A DNA stretch of 64,000 nucleotides from Rhea pennata (Eukaryota; Chordata; Aves; Rheiformes; Rheidae). The translations under genes and the position numbers were made by a program. The stretch lies in contig NC_084682.1 of the NCBI RefSeq assembly GCF_028389875.1, positions 72,001-136,000 of the forward strand. Reading direction: 5' to 3'. This document shows positions 63,660 through 64,000 of this stretch, one piece after another. The notes beneath the pieces were generated by a model. That model saw only the letters and a program-made list of their open reading frames with translations, did no database searches and was not told the origin of the DNA. Positions within the stretch are counted from its first letter, which is position 1, and every line of letters starts with the position of its first letter.

Positions 63660-64000
63660 ATGTGAAGCAGGGCAGCTCTGCAGAGAAGGACCTGGGAGTG
63701 CTGGGGATGGAGAAATGGACCAACAGAAATGTCATGAAGTTGAACAAAAGGAAATGCAAAGTCCTGCATCTGGGAAGGAATAATCCTCTGCATCAATATA
63801 GGCTAGGGAACATCCAACCAGAGTGCAGCTCTGAAGAGAAGAACCTGGGGGCCTGGTGGACAACAAATTGAATACAGCCAACAAAGCACCCTCTTGCAGC
63901 TAAACAGAATCCTGGGCTGCATTAGAAAAAGCATTGCCAGGAGGCCAGGTGAGGTGATACCAAGCTGGGAGGAGTAGCTGACAAACCTGAGGGCTGTGCT
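63660..64000 (+). repeat. Scrambled CR1 LINE pieces running off the window
   Basis: CR1 ORF2 segments appear out of order: GCTCTGCAGAGAAGGACCTG (63674), then the normally earlier ATGAAGTTGAACAAAAGG block, then again GCTCTGAAGAGAAGAACCTG, on to AGGCCAGGTGAGGTGAT, then back to the still earlier CAAGCTGGGAGGAGTAGCTG and GAGGGCTGTGCT. At least three CR1 fragments lie head to tail on the plus strand. Confidence 0.85.

Larger units (their letters stand above)
60949..64000 (-). other. PITPNM3: Start of the PITPNM3 intron upstream of exon A
   Basis: No further PITPNM3 exon was found up to the window edge. The intron carries an A-rich repeat at 61009-61040, the tandem duplication at 62209-63200 and CR1 pieces. 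Confidence 0.6.

Overview
The window is vertebrate nuclear DNA, most likely from a bird. It holds four ordinary multi-exon genes with GT-AG introns, scattered CR1 LINE copies ending in the ATTCTATGATTCTA-type terminus, two CpG-rich promoters, a few decayed MIR-like SINEs, and no Alu/L1-type primate or rodent repeats. PITPNM3 introns are short (0.4-7.3 kb) compared with mammals. Crocodile or turtle cannot be strictly excluded. I found no new enzyme system, CRISPR array, phage or operon.

Layout: 1-1560 is mostly unassigned, with one puzzling coding-like stretch on the minus strand (626-757). 1560-7370 is TEKT1 on the plus strand: 7 coding exons, 403 codons, polyadenylation signal at 7365. 7580-7757 is a MIR relic. 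7880-12500 is FBXO39 on the minus strand: three coding exons, 439 codons, CpG-rich promoter with a perfect CRE. A CR1 fragment lies in its 5' leader intron. 13800-21600 is PIMREG (FAM64A/CATS/RCS1) on the plus strand: non-coding exon 1 in a CpG island, then 4 coding exons, 287 codons. 21640-64000 is the 3' two-thirds of PITPNM3 (Nir1) on the minus strand: 13 exons, 714 codons, and a putative 6.4 kb 3' UTR. The upstream PITPNM3 exons lie beyond base 64000.

The genes form two tail-to-tail pairs (TEKT1>/<FBXO39 and PIMREG>/<PITPNM3), while FBXO39 and PIMREG are head-to-head with promoters about 1.5 kb apart. They are not a pathway. TEKT1 is a ciliary microtubule protein, FBXO39 a testis-type SCF substrate receptor, PIMREG a cell-cycle protein, and PITPNM3 a membrane-lipid and signalling adaptor. 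The promoter motifs fit these roles: X-box-like sites at TEKT1, a CRE at FBXO39, and paired CCAAT boxes plus a TTTAAA element at PIMREG.

Exon coordinates were worked out by hand from splice sites, reading-frame continuity across every junction, and similarity to remembered vertebrate proteins. All junctions keep frame. The most useful second looks are the unidentified coding-like stretch at 626-757, the PIMREG promoter architecture, the segmental duplication at 62209-63200, the out-of-order CR1 pieces at 63660-64000, a weak PITPNM3 splice donor at 40975, and a variant tektin signature.
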